Shown here: positions 23,963 to 37,023 of the stretch, in pieces | How the letters are laid out: each line of letters starts with the position of its first letter | Numbering within the stretch: position 1 is the first letter of the stretch | Source: Pyrocephalus nanus | Taxonomy: Eukaryota > Chordata > Aves > Passeriformes > Tyrannidae | DNA: 64,000 nt | Direction of reading: 5' to 3' | NCBI GenBank assembly: GCA_038380795.1 | Contig: CM076275.1 | Location: forward strand, 4,714,501-4,778,500 | Made by a program: the position numbers and the translations under genes | The notes under the pieces: model-generated | The model's input: the letters and a program-made list of their open reading frames with translations, nothing else | What the model was told of the DNA's origin: nothing | Database searches by the model: none

Positions 23963-24041
23963 ATTAAGATTCAAGGAAGGGACTCAAAAGGATTAAGATT
24001 CAAGGAAGGTACTCAAAAGGATTAAGATTCAAGGAAGGGAG
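23963..24041. repeat. 29-bp tandem repeat, 2.7 copies
   Basis: Units beginning ATTAAGATTCAAGGAAGG start at 23963, 23992 and 24021, exactly 29 bp apart. The first two units continue with (G/T)ACTCAAAAGG; the third is partial. Near-identity suggests recent duplication. Confidence 0.93.
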
Positions 24042-24837
24042 TAAAACACACTTGTTTCACAGCCTGTGCCTGTCTGGTTTACCACAAAGAGCCACGACAA
24101 CATATTCTGAATTCTACCGTATCCTCTTCTAAAAACCCAGGCATGGCATTAATTGCACAAACAGATCATCCACAACGTAAGTGCAACTATTTCTTAGAAA
24201 TTCATGACTTTGGAAATTTGCAACTGACACAGTTAAAAATGGAGGCCTGATTATTCTCACTGGCTTGATTCAAAAGCCACGTTAGACAGTCTCTCCATAT
24301 GTTTTTCTCTTCCTTCTGAAAAGAGCATCACTCCCACGTGAGGATTTTTTTCTCATACAGGAAAGATTAAAAAAATCCTATTTGAGGTTCTTCACTGCTA
24401 TTCCTTTATGAACTGGTCAACAAAAGCAGTCCTCAGGGATCCCAGAAGCCATGAACTGCTTGAGGAAAACTCACTGGCCTCACCTAAGGCATGGCTTCTA
24501 ATGTGCAAACAAATTTAGGAGTGCCTACAGCAGGTCACAAAACCAGGACATTTACAGAGCAAATTTAACAAGGGCTGAAAGGAGTTGAGAAAAGGGAAGA
24601 TTATAGAGAAACTAGTAGAGGTCCAGTAGATAAGAAACTGTTCTAAATACAAATACAACAATATATTCTCAACGAGCAACTAAGGAAAGGAAGAACAAGA
24701 AGAAACTAGTAAAAAAACCCAAACACTTTCTGAGTAAGGATGCTGTAACACCCTTCCCTCTCTCTCCCCTACAATTATTCCTCCTGCTCTGGGTCTCAGA
24801 CATGGGAGGAAGAAGAGGTAGCAACAGATCCACTTAC

Positions 24838-24934
24838 CACAATTCCCAGTGCCTTCAAAATATTCAGTTTACACATTGGACACGTACAGTGCTCACTGAG
24901 CCATGGATCCACACAGACTTTGTGGAACACGTGC
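24838..24934 (-). CDS. RNF130: RNF130 coding exon 6 (second half of RING-H2)
   Basis: 97 nt from acceptor GTTCTTCTAG|GCACGTG to donor ATTGTG|GTAAGTG. It completes the Lys codon begun in exon 5 and encodes [20 protein letters not shown], then [12 protein letters not shown] (to residue 322). It supplies RING-H2 ligands His291, His294, Cys297, Cys308 and Cys311 and the conserved Trp301 of the E2-binding surface. The exon ends in phase 0. Confidence 0.97.
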
Positions 24935-27072
24935 CTAGAAGAACAGAGGGGGCAACATACATAGTTTGCAAACAATTCTATTTTATACAATGAGAACAAC
25001 TTCAACAAAATTTTGGATAATCGTTTTTCTAAATAAGGCAGCAGAACAAATTTTAGAATTGCCAATATTCTGTGCTGATTGCAATAATTAAAAAAAAAAC
25101 CACAAATCAAAAACTCTTGCTTGCTTTCACCACCCTTTACTAATGGTTCAACTAGGAAGAGACACTTTAAAACAAGATTTTTACAATTATTTTTCACCCT
25201 TTTATTGTGGATATGAGTATGCACATGGGCAGAATAATTAGGGTCATACAACTTCCATCACAATCTAGTGTAAAGTCTTGTCTCAGTTTTGATGTAGAAC
25301 CTGACCATAAATTGGGTAGGAAGAACATAAATCCACCAGCAGTCAATTTTATTCACAAGTCAGTGGAACCAACCCAAACATGCTTGTGTTTGACTTTGAA
25401 AGGGCTTTTATAATTATCACATCAAAGTAAAACGAAGGCTTTTCCTGTAATCAGTATTTCTTGAAATCAAGAAGGAAAACATGTCCATCATCATATGATA
25501 GTAATTTAAAAAAAAAAGGAATAATCTTTCAAAGATGGAAAGGCAAACAGGGCCTGTACTTGCACAGCAGGGACCTGCAACAGACAACAAGTCTGACTTG
25601 TCACCTCCACTGCATCCAAAATCTCAGTCACATACCTGAATATGAATGTAACAGTGTTGGGATTGATAGAAACCAATGTAACAAGGAAGGGCTATGCAGA
25701 GACCAAAACAACACATCTAAATTAAAGGAAGTAAAGGAAATGCCCTCCTAGCTTTTCAGAAGGCAAAGAACTTCTCAGAGCACATTCACGGCAGAAGTGG
25801 GTATTACCAGACTTTCTCCACAATAAAGCTTTAGCAAATGCTCATAATAACCTACTTTGAATCACTGCCTGTGATAATTCCTATGATCAGAGCCCAGATC
25901 TTTCATTTCCAGTGGCACTGACTGCAGAGCAAGAAGCTAGTCCGAGCAGGCACACCCGAACACGACAGACTGGTGACCATGACAAAGATCAACAATTACA
26001 GGGGCTGCTTAGTCAGCGAAGGGCTGTGCTCTGGAACCAGCAGGCGAGGGGGCAGGGGCAGAACAAGGAGTTCTTGCCATCTATTTGAGGCATGTAAGAG
26101 GTCAGGAGTGCCCCCAAGGCAGCATGAAGTTGATATACCCTCTGTCCCCTCATGTCTCAGGTTATGCTTTGCTGCTCTGGGCCTCAGGAAGCTCGTCATG
26201 GTGTCTGGAACCTCTCTGCTCCCCCCTCCTCGGGATTTTAAAAGCAGAGACCAAATGAGGCATGTTACCAGATAATTCTCTTTTAAATCTCTGGAAAGAG
26301 ACCCAAGAGAAAGAACCTGAAATTGTTAACAAATGTGGAGAAAGACAGTCTGGAATAACGTTCTGTCTATGGCTACTCAGACTAATGGAGGGACTAAAGA
26401 ACATGAACACTATTAGGTTCCAGGCAGCTACAGCTGTATGTCCTATCTGTACTAAGAAATGATGCACAGATTTTGAGTGTAAAATAGTCAACAGAAGATG
26501 GACAGGGAGCAAAAGAACTTTGCTTATCTACATCTCAGATAACGCAGGAATAGAAACTTCAGGAATATCTCAGCTAGTCCCTTGGCTGGCCTGTGTCCTC
26601 TAGCAAGATGGAAATCATAAAACCCAGGATATGTACAGTGCCTTCTGTTCAAGTAATTACCCAAAAGAGACTCACTTCTATTATTATTAAGTCTTATTGC
26701 ATTCCCTTTATTACTTGCAAAACTACAGGAAACAATGTTTAGAAACCCTGGGTGACAGAAAATGGCTTGAAACCTTCTGAAACATATAGAGATGCTATTT
26801 TTCTGTGTTTGGAAAATTATTACTTTTATTTGCTTGTGTTTTCTTTTAAGTCTCTGGAGTCTGTTTTTTAAAGTAGAACAGACCTGAAAATCTAATATTT
26901 TGGAAAAGAGCAGACATCAAGACTCCACAGAAGTATGAAAACAGCTTTATTATATCATTATCGGCTAATCAGTGCTGTAGAAGCACTCAGATCAAGTGAA
27001 GCAGGCAACTGATAGTGATGCCAACATGCATCCACTAAATATGAGTTATTTTAAAAAGTCATTAGCAGTTTG

Positions 27073-27100
27073 ATATATATATATATATATATACACACAC
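27073..27100. repeat. (AT)n(AC)n microsatellite
   Basis: About ten AT units followed by four AC units. Confidence 0.92.
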
Positions 27101-29883
27101 AGCTCAATTGTTTTTGTGACCTCCTAATTCTTTGCTTTTAGTTCCCTAATTCTTCAAGGATGTTTATTAATGTGTTTCAAAGAAGTACAGTTCTCCAAAG
27201 GTTATTGATTTAGACGAACATGGCTCTGCCTGCTACTTACACAGTTTCTCTACTCTTTTAAAAGTTTGCTGATAGCATCACTGTGGCTCAGGCTCTGTCT
27301 AGATTTCTCTGTTTGCAATAGTTAAAAAGCAGCTCTACAGCAATGAAGACAGTAAACAAGAATTATCTTAAAAACTCAGCCAGACAAAGCAAGCCCTTGC
27401 AATTTCTGCTATCATAAACCTCCGCCTTCCTATTTCTGTCATTTGTTTTCCAAGACCATAAATCTGAGGAGTTCCTAGCGAGCTGCTCTTGGTCACGGCA
27501 GCTGATGATGTTCCCTCAGGAGCTGCACACTGGGGAGTGAAGTGTGACACAGCTTCAGCTGCTTCTCCAGCCCCAGGGCTGAAGGGAGCTCAGCCAGCAG
27601 CCAGGCTGGGAGCACTGACGGAGTCTCCCATGCGGGCAGGACTCCAGACAGGTGACCTGCAGGTATTTTTCCACTCTGTCAGCACACCCAATCCAATTGC
27701 CCTCCAGCTTGTAATGAACACCGTAAAGCCGACTCTTGTACAACATGGCTCCTTTGCAGCACTTCCCAGGGAAAAAAGTGAGCTGGGAAAGCTCTTTTGG
27801 TGGTGTAAGGACTCCAAATTTGCATGTCACGTCAGGACAAGGGGTTGAATGACTGCTGTTTCCCAAAAGGTCACTACACTTCCCTGCTCTCAGTGCAGCA
27901 TCCCACTGAAGGGACCTTTGCTGCTGCAAAGTGGCATCTTTGGCTACTACTCTTCATCCTGGGAGATCAAACCTCACAGCAGGGAGCACACAGCTCCAGG
28001 ACAGGAACACAGCTGAGGAGGGATGCCTGGCCTGCTGCAGAGGGAAAGAAGGTGCCAAGTCTCCCCCTAGGCAGGCAATGCCAGGGTAGAGCTGCCTCCA
28101 TGCCTTCCCACAAATACAGAGTATGGCTGGGGGAAGAGAGAGACTATCCTTGCAAGCAGGTAGCAGAGAAAGTGGGGGTTGTGCAGAGGCATTGCAGAAA
28201 GCAGAAAGGATGCCAAAGATACTCTGTTAATTTGGTCTCTAAAAGAAAAAGGCAGCTACTTGCAGCAGCACAGAATCAAACACATGAAAATCTGAAAATC
28301 TGGCTTAGTCATTTTTGTCACTTTCCTCCTTCTTGCCAAGTACAGGAATTAAGAATTTGGCTCAAATCCCATTTATTTTAACATATTAACTACTCCTTTA
28401 ATTGCTCTCCTACTTTGTCAATTCCTTCCTTCCCAGGCCATCTTTTTGCCCTTTCCAGTGTCACACTCTGCTTTTCTCTAACCTGTCACTTTGCTCTCCC
28501 CTTCCCTTATCTCTCACTAGTCCTTCCCACTACCCCCTCCTGATCACTTTTCACCTAGTGCCTGCTCAGCCCCTGTGTGATGGGAGGATGAAATTATCTG
28601 AATAAAGAAAGCTGTCCATGAGGTTTGTATTTTGCTATGTCTGACATTTGCCTCCCCTTCTTTTTTTTAACTTACATAATGACATTCACAAAAGACACAT
28701 TCCTCAAGCTTGCAAGCCTAAACCAGATGGTTGCCTTGTCCCTGTGTGCACTAAAGCCATAGGAATGTCCATAGGCTGCTGGAACTGAACATATTTCTCC
28801 CTCTGAAGCACAAAATGAACAACTGCAAACAATGCAGTTGAATTCCTACAAATTTCACTTCAGTTTATTTTTAAATCGGTCGCAATTTCTACATTCCACA
28901 GAACTTTACATCCCAAATATGGTGTTTCACTACAGAGTTTTAGGTGCAACTTGCTCAGCTGCTGGCAGATTTTGCCTGCTGTGTGTCTGCCCAGACCAGA
29001 CTCCTCTACTGAGGCACAGAGTGACAGACCACACTTAACTGCAGAGAACAATTGTGGTACCAAAGGGAAAGGCTACTTTTAAACTGATGAAAGCAGGAAG
29101 GATGTCACATGTCAGTGATTCCTATTGTCTAATGATTATAGCTTCCTCAACAGGCACAGTAAGAAAAATGTCCAGCCTTTCATTTATTCCTCTTGGTCAA
29201 GTCATTTTCTCCATGGTTTTCTCACAATTTATTTTCTCATCTGGCTTAAGAGACTCTCTTGTAGTTCTGTTTCATTGTCTGTCTGCTGGTTCGTTTTTTT
29301 TTTTTCTAAACTACCACTGCATGTTGCAATAAATTGGAGGGCAAAGTATGAGGAAGTAGAAAGGGATTAAAACTCCAAAACAAGTGTCTCAGGTGCTGAA
29401 GACTGAAAAATCTGACATGGAATCTGAAATTTATGGGGCTCATCTCTACATGCACTGGTTGGCTTTTCATCTACAAATACAAAAATGTCTTGTGGAAAGC
29501 ATCCATCTCACTGTTTGTGTCTTGCCTAGATGGTTTTGCATTCAACTTAAAGCTGAGCTGCAGCACATGATAAGTGAGATTTAAAAAAGGAGTAGAAAGT
29601 GAACATAAAAGCTGTCATACAGCCATCGGCAGGAATGCAACCTGAGCCGTCACTGACCTCACATTCCTGTGAAAAGCAGAACAGAAAGGGATCTACACAA
29701 GAGCCTTGATCTCTCCTTTACGTGGGAGACTGCAGTGGGGCAGGTTGTGCTGAGGTGGCAGCCAGGTGCACCTTCATCCAGCTCCCTGAAGCAGCTGTAC
29801 CTATCCCTGAGAACAGGGAGCTTCCTGCCTGCAGGACTGAGGCTCCCTGAAGGTGTCTGAAGGAAAAGGACTTTTTCTTCTTC

Positions 29884-29928
29884 TTTTTTTTTTTTTTTTT
29901 TTTTTTTTTCAATTGAACAAAAAAAAAA
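29884..29928. repeat. T26 tract - TTCAATTGAA palindrome - A10 tract
   Basis: Twenty-six T, then CAATTGAAC, then about ten A. The arms are complementary, so the segment can form a long A:T hairpin around the TTCAATTGAA palindrome. Confidence 0.85.
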
Positions 29929-31248
29929 TCAATGAACATCTTATTTAAATGGTCTGTATCTTATCTGTAGATACCAGCAACAAACCCCTTGGACAAGGGC
30001 AGCTGATTAACTAAGGAAGTTGGCTTTTAATCCCAATTCTGTCTTGTGCTCAGTGGGAGAAGATGATTTTTCTACCAGAGGGAGATTCATTCTCCCTTCA
30101 GTGGAAAGGACCTACCCCTGCCCTCTGTTCAGCACCAAGAGAAAGGCACAGAGGAGTGGGACTTGTGAACTTTCATTCCACATCACTGAACCTCACAGCA
30201 CCACCCTGTACTACACAAATGAAGCTTTCTTAAGAGGCAGTTTCATCAAACAATCATCTTAGTGGTCAAAGTGGTCCAAAACTGGTGTGAAGTTTCCAGA
30301 AGTTCCTCTTTTAATTTCTACATAACCTACTTCATAACATCAAAGACCTTAACTCACATGTACAAGCTTCACTTGAGATTACAATAAATGATGTAACTCT
30401 CTGGAATTACTTTACACTTGGGAGTGCATTTGTTAGGGCAAGAGGACATCATCTTTGAGTAAAAATAACAGGATTGTAAAAACAAAATGCCCACACATCC
30501 ACATGACCAAAAGCTCCCAAATCTTTACAATTCAAGACCAAGCTCTCCTATTCCCAAATATTTTCATGGGAGTTTCTAAACAATCATTTGTAGGGCATAT
30601 TATAAAAACAACAATGAAAATCTAATCCAGGTCATTGTTTCCCCCTGTCCAAGAGGTAAAGAGCACAGAGAAAAGCAAATTGAAAACTGAATTAGAATTT
30701 TGGCTTCAGAAGTAGAACACACACATATTTTGATCAGTAAGATATGAAATAATACTGTTTTCCTTTCATGATGGTAGAAATACCTGAAGCACTGAAAGAC
30801 AAATATTCCAGCTATTCAGAGCAGCCTGCAGGAGGATTTAGAAGACCAATAATGAGCTCTGATTTGCTGCTGCCTGACTGAAGATCGACTCCAACACATG
30901 ACTTTGTTGCTTCTAGACTATCATGCAGAACCATTTATATACCAAGCACAGGCCAAATGGCTGGATCTTGCTGCACAAATACAACATAACTTACATGTGG
31001 GTTTTGTGTCTGGAGATAAGGAGAAAGCTCTGCATTTCAGTATGCAAGGCAAAGATGTCCTTTGTAATGCTTAAGGCTACCAAAATGTACTGATTCATCA
31101 GAATCAATCACCAGGTGGAAAAGTATTTAAAAGCATCTCTCAAAGAGCAAATATCCCAAAACAGCTCAAGAATGGAAGTGGAACAGAAACAAACTGAAAA
31201 CCTGTAAAAACCTGTCAAGAGAATGTCATAACCAACAAGTACAAATCT

Positions 31249-31605
31249 TCAGGCACAAGCCAAGATCACACTGCACTGGAGAGACCAAAGACAGATGACA
31301 GCACGGCGGCTGACTGATGACAGAGGAGGTATGAAGGTTGCAAAGGCTGCATTCCCATTCCCTACAGTTTGAGAAACCAGCAGCCAAGGTTGCACATCTA
31401 CTGTGCAAAACGCTGCAGCTCTACCTGGGTCATTATACTGAAGTTCTTTGAGTCTGCCCACCACTTGGTCCTTAAACCTGCACCTCCACCTCGCTGCAAT
31501 CTCAACAGTTCCACTGCCAATATGCCCAAACTGCCCATCTTCAATATCATTCTGCTTAATGTCCACAGTCACAGCACCCACCTTCACACCTTCTGGCACC
31601 ACAGC
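31249..31605 (-). other. Unidentified open frame behind a splice-acceptor-like site in RNF130 intron 5
   Basis: On the minus strand, 138 nt after the exon 5 end, CTAATAAC (branch-point-like) and TTTATTTTAG precede GCTGTGGTGCCAGAAGG at 31605. From that G an in-phase frame stays open for 118 codons to the stop ending at 31249. It reads AVVPEGVKVGAVTVDIKQN, then DIEDGQFGHIGSGTVEIAAR, with later NDPGRAAAFCTVDVQPW. The composition looks protein-like (Asp/Glu/Val/Gly, few low-complexity runs), unlike nearby shadow frames. I do not recognise the family. In phase from exon 5 (phase 2) it would instead read seven residues and stop, so as an RNF130 exon it would truncate the RING. It may be a decayed transposon or retrocopy fragment. 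Confidence 0.35.
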
Positions 31606-31742
31606 CTAAAATAAAGTGTTATTAGGAGTGGAAACACCCAACAAATGCGTTTGTAAATTACAAATGCACCCATTACATGAAAGGAAGCAAAGGAGCACCA
31701 AGAGAGAACAGTTTCCAAACAAAGCAACTTTTACTATCTTAC

Positions 31743-31825
31743 TTGCATGGCAAAATGCGAACAACATCGTTCTGCTTGTAACTCTCAATGCAGACAGCAC
31801 AATGATCAAAGTCTGGGTCTGTTTC
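31743..31825 (-). CDS. RNF130: RNF130 coding exon 5 (first half of RING-H2)
   Basis: 83 nt from acceptor TTCATTTTAG|GAAACAG to donor CATGCAA|GTAAG, phase 0 in and phase 2 out. It encodes residues 263-289, ETDPDFDHCAVCIESYKQND then VVRILPC, and two bases of Lys290. RING-H2 zinc ligands Cys271, Cys274 and Cys289 are here, with Ile275 at the position that usually contacts the E2. Identical in sequence to the human RING segment as far as I can recall. Confidence 0.97.
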
Positions 31826-33625
31826 CTAAAATGAATAGAATGAAAATTCAAGTCAAGAGTTGAGCCTGTGACAAATGTCAAAGTAGTTGTGACTGGTAAA
31901 TGAACTGCATTGTGCCAAGTGGCTGTTACTAAGATACAAAACCAATGACTGGGTTGTTATGTTCCAACATGACTTGAACAAGAAAAGCATCTCATATGTA
32001 CAAAGCTCTCCCCTCATTTGGAGCTGGTAAATGATCATTTGAAACATAAGCTAAGGGCTAAAATGATTCTAATGTTCAGTGAAATCAATATAAAATATAC
32101 TGGCGATTTTCCTACATTTCCTTTTTTACTTCCAACTTGGAGCTAAAACTTCCATTTTATTAAGGTTTTTTTTGTTTGTTTGTTTTGGCAGGATAAAAAT
32201 CCTGTGATACACTTTTATAGCCAGAACTAGCACATTTTACTTATTGCAGAGTAGTCCCACATTTGTGTCTCCTGCTTACTTGCAGAATTATCATCATTCT
32301 GACTGGCTGGCTCCTCTCCTCTTTTTTTTCCAGAATTTATGACTTTTTAAAAATTGTATTTTTAAATATGAGAATTTAAAATTTCCACTGAAAAAAGGGG
32401 TGACTTCATTTGGATGTAGATGCGGCATCAGCAGTACATACTTTGTTAATGTTTGGGCCTGTGACACAAAACAGGCTGTGCCTTTTCTTAGTTCAGCTTC
32501 ATTACACTTTTCAGTGCCAACAAGCTACGAGGAAGACACCAAGCCAGGGACCACAGCAAGACCAAGGCACTCCTGGTCAGCACCACACAGAAAATCCCAG
32601 TGGCTGCTTTGAGGAAGGACAGGATTTTCCTACTCTGTTCACCTGCATGTGCTGTCTGCACTGCAACCTACATATCACCTGCCACTTTTGAATTGATGTC
32701 AAGACAACAGCATCTTTTAACCCAAAAAAGTTCTCCCTACCTATATGTTTTTTCCACACCCACAGAAAAGATTTAGCGCAATGGGCTGTCTTGAAATAAA
32801 ATTATACAGAGAGGGAGGAAGAACAGGAGGACACTTTTTCTGCCTTCTCTCTGGAAGCAAATTTTTCCTATCACTTCCTAATCTTCCACTGCTGAGAGTG
32901 CTGATAAGAAAGATAAAAAGGAATCACAATAAAAAAGGTCCCAGGAAATAATCTTTTAAAAATCAAATCATAGCCAGAATTCCCTTGTTTTTTGAAAATT
33001 AAAGATCAAAAATTAAGCAAGACTAAGTGACTATTTTTTTCCTTTCAGAATCAAAGAAAAAAGCAGTACTGCTCATAAAAATGGAAAAAGTTTAGGACTT
33101 AACACATACATTTTAGTTTGTATACTGGCAAGCAATATTCTTGGAGTAACATTTACTATCTTTAATGAAATCTGTATATGCTTCCCTCAGCTTACTGTAT
33201 ATTTGCATTTTACATAAGAGATTCTTTTCTATTATCTGTCTTCTAAATTTATTTTCACTTTATACACTTACACATGGAATGACTCTAAGCCTACAGAATT
33301 CCACACAAATAATGCTAACCCTATGTACACTCATGCCAGCACACCCCACCCCCTCCAGCCAGCACACAAACCCACCCTCAGTCCCAGCTGCCAGATGGAG
33401 TGCAAGTAGCATTTAGGCACGAGAAACTTATTTGAAATGCACAGACTTACAGCACACATCGAACACACACTCAGTTATAGAAAATGCTGTGCCACAGGAC
33501 AAAGTCAGCCTCCGATGAGGAAGGCAAGGTCATAACTCAGAAACAAAGAAAAAACTGAGATTGTTTCCCCAGCAAGAATTAAATATAATGCTCAAGTTTA
33601 TCATGTTGAAATCTTATTATTATAC
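31826..33625 (-). other. RNF130: RNF130 intron 4
   Basis: About 1.8 kb, AT-rich; no repeat family or additional exon recognised. Confidence 0.88.
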
Positions 33626-33697
33626 CTTATCACCTTTCTTTACTGTCCTGGTTGTCAATTTACCAATGGCTTTCTTGGCAGCATCTCCAAGACGACG
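33626..33697 (-). CDS. RNF130: RNF130 coding exon 4
   Basis: 72 nt, phase 0 to 0, from acceptor CTTTATTAG|CGTCGTC to donor GATAAG|GTATAA. It encodes RRLGDAAKKAIGKLTTRTVK then KGDK (residues 239-262), the basic juxtamembrane linker between the transmembrane helix and the RING domain. It differs from the human segment at one residue I can see (Gly for Ser). Confidence 0.96.
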
Positions 33698-36600
33698 CTA
33701 ATAAAGTGACAAAGAAGAGAACACAAATTAACCCTGTTAAACAAGCTTCATTAGTGTCCTTTATAATGACTTACTTGGGCTCAGTAATACCACTGCAATA
33801 CACACTGTGGCAGCAGGCCAGCACAGAAGAAAAAATGCACACACAGCAAAGCACAGAGATTTGTCAAGCAGGAAAAAAACCTCAACAGTTGAATCCCCAA
33901 AGGCACTCCACAAGCACGGGCACAAACCTCATGGGCTGAACAGAAGTCCACAGAAGTGACCCAACATTTACGTGCAAAACTAATCAAATCTGGGATGCAG
34001 GATAAAAGCTGCAGGAACGTGCCCTCCTGATGATTTCTGTTATATTCTGCTCACATTGGGTTTTTATTCAGTGTGCTGTAATATACTGCTTGTTCTCTTA
34101 GGCTTGAATCATTTTTATATTTCCCCACCGAGCAGGCTGATTTTATTCTGAGATCTCTCAGTGTAACCCAGTTTCGCTCTCGCTATTACCCGAAACCACC
34201 AGGATCTCATAAAAGAAAAAAAAATATGGGTCATGAAATCTAAATAAGCCAGTACAGACTTAAATAAAGCTGAAATTAATACTGGTTCGAACATAACCTC
34301 AATCCAAATGCAGAGGCCAAGCTATTTTTTTGCTGTTTATGCTGCTTTATGACCACTACTGTGGGATGGAAGGGGCCATTTCTGCAATTCGAGTGCTGAT
34401 TCCTACTGTGATGTCCAATTCCCAGCCAACAGGGAACTGTTTGCCAGCTGGTCCCTGGGATCCCAGAGATGTGGCACCGAGAGGAACAAAGATCCTGTTG
34501 CCTCCCCTTCAGGAACACGAGACATCAGACTTGGTTTACACTGAGTGGAGAAAGGGAAGTTCATGTATTTCCTCCTTCCCCTCCATCCTGCACTAATTAT
34601 TCTGCATTTGAAAGGGCTGCTTCTGAGAATCCAAACAGCAGCCTCCATCAAAACCTCCCATGCAGCCTGCAACAAATGTGGGGGGGAGTTGTGCCCACCT
34701 TCTATAAAGTTGAAAGCCAAATCCTTCATAAGTTGTACCCCCTGCATCACACATTTCCTGCACACAAACTGAACGTTGCTTTTATTTGAGAAATACAGCC
34801 TCAGAAGTCTACCACAACCAACTGTGCCACTTATTCTAGCATTGCATAAGTGCTTTTTTTTTTTTTCCTTGTGGTTTTCACAGAACACCAGCTCTTATTT
34901 TAAATTTTTAGAGCAAGGATTTGAAAAAAATCAGATACTCAGTCTCAGCTACTGAATTATATCCACACAGGAAAGGCAGCGTCAGAATCAGAGCTGGGCT
35001 GGGGAAATTATATTCCTCCTAAAGTCAGAAATCTCACCCTGACTTCAATATGCGAGAAATTGGTCAATTTTAGCAAATCTAAATTATATGCTCTGGAACA
35101 AACATATTGGTCTGAGTACTTAATGACACAGAACATACTGGCACACTGCTGGAGCAGATAACCATTGCATAACCAGAAGTGTGATTACTAAGAGAGGAAT
35201 GAGGCTGAAAAGGTATTTAACTTAAATGCTCAGCACTACCAACTAAGTGATTGTGGGTAGTATTTATATTTCGTTCTACTGCATGTGATTGTATAGGCAC
35301 TACAAGAAATCTTAAAGAGATTATTTTCCTATTGGAAGAGTAATATTCCAGCAGAACTCTTGCAGCATATTCAAGCTCTCTTACGTAAATAAATTTGCTA
35401 AATAATAACTTTCATCTCTTCCATTTAAGAGGTCAATCTCTTCCATTTCCTGATTTTAACAAACACTGTTTTATGCTAACCCTGGAAATGCTCAGGATTT
35501 GCTGGTTTGCTCAAGTCAGGGCCCAGGCACACAGCAGATGCTTGCCTTTGAAACCCAGAACTGGCTGAGTGGAAAAGGCCACTACCACATGCAACAAGAG
35601 TTTCACACCTCCAGCAGAAGTGTGCAACAGTGAGGGTGTGAAACACCACTATCTACTTGTGCTATCTACAAAACACAGCATGTTCTTGATGGCTGTGATT
35701 AAAACAAAACAAAACAAAACAAAAAAGCACGCTTTGACATAACTTAAAAACAAGATCATAGCCTAAATCAAGTTATTTCATCACTAACAGTACAGCCTTT
35801 GTGAAAGCTCTCAAAGCTCTTTAAAAATAAGCTGTAGCTGTCGCCACCTTCTTATTAAAGTTTAATAAGCTCAGCTTTTTAAACCACATAAAATTTTCAT
35901 CAAGTTTCTCCTGACCTTTGTAAGAATCTAAAGAAAGAAAAAAGGTCATAAGAGCTCTTTCCCCATGGAGCAACTGTTTTGAAACGTGGACATTTGGAAG
36001 AAGCCTAGAGCCATGTAGGGGATAGAGAAGGCACAATTTAGTATTCCAAAGACATTCATTAAGTTACAGTTATATTTAAACTTTCACCATCCCAAGGGAC
36101 CACACTAAGTACCGGCTACAGTGTGGTCATTTAAGAATGACATCCTTAGGAAAATCTACAGGATGCCCAGGGGACCTGCAGCATCAGACACTATTTATAG
36201 TAAGTGAAAAGGAAATCCTGTGCCACAAGCGAGGCTTTGTAAGTTTGCATTTGTTTTAGGTCTGACAGAACACCAGCCTCACAGGGAGGTGCTGTGCATG
36301 AGCCATTATTTGGGGGAAAAGGGGGACAGTGGCTGGAGGTCAGCAGCTTTTAAAGTTAGCCTTGACAGACAGATACAGCAAAGAGAGCACAGTGGATTTC
36401 CCAAGGTTTACTGACCCTTCTCAGTAAAGCCAAGGCAGACTATGGAGGCAGTGGGTCATTAAGTCCACACTAGTAAAACATTTACTACCAAAGTTTAAGC
36501 CATATTTGAGTTGACAACTTGACTGAGTCAAGATCTCTAAGTATGGTCATACATAACTCAGTTCTTAAATTAAGAGTTGAAAAAGAATGTAAGAATGGCA

Positions 36601-37023
36601 TATTGGACAAAATTTTTGTTAAAATGTATGACTAGGAGAATTAGGTACTCCATACCAAGTGTGATCTTAAGTAAATTTGAAAGCTAACACAATTTAACTT
36701 TCCTCCCCTTTCCCAATATACATACGGTATGCATTACTCAGCCAACACAGAATCTTTCTTACTCATGGACCTACACTCATCAAAACCTAAATATTTTGTT
36801 TCAGTTCTGTTCTTTCCAGTAAGAAGATCTTATCCTGGTACTCTCAGGATGAAAACACTTTGCTATATAAAAATCCTTGTCTGGCAAAATGCTCTGCCTT
36901 GGAACAAAGAGGCTCTGAACATCAGTTTGATGGAACATTCCTTAGAAACTACTTGTTCCCCATTGACTATTGTATACAGAAATATCCCTTCCAAACTTAG
37001 GGGGGAAAAAGGAGACCCCTTAC
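33698..37023 (-). other. RNF130: RNF130 intron 3
   Basis: About 3.3 kb; contains an AAAAC microsatellite (35701-35726). No transposon or further exon recognised. Confidence 0.88.
35701..35726. repeat. (AAAAC)n microsatellite
   Basis: Four AAAAC units followed by an A-run. Confidence 0.9.

Larger units (their letters stand above)
23778..24837 (-). other. RNF130: RNF130 intron 6
   Basis: About 1.06 kb. It contains a CA microsatellite (23851-23874), a purine-rich tract (23936-23962) and a three-copy 29-bp tandem repeat, all within 270 bp of the exon 7 acceptor. Confidence 0.88.
24935..31742 (-). other. RNF130: RNF130 intron 5
   Basis: About 6.8 kb separating the two halves of the RING domain. 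Contents: AT/AC microsatellite (27073-27100), a moderately GC-richer stretch (about 27.48-28.1 kb) with long but featureless open frames, a T26/A10 tract (29884-29928), and an unidentified 118-codon open frame near its 5' end (31249-31605). No clear transposon. Confidence 0.85.

Noticed and set aside
27824..28381. 185-codon + strand open frame in RNF130 intron 5
   Set aside because: No recognisable domain, no upstream promoter or splice logic, and overlapping frames of similar length on the other strand suggest locally stop-poor sequence.
34403..34888. 161-codon minus-strand open frame in RNF130 intron 3
   Set aside because: The translation starts in a poly-Lys tract from an A-run and has no domain; treated as chance.
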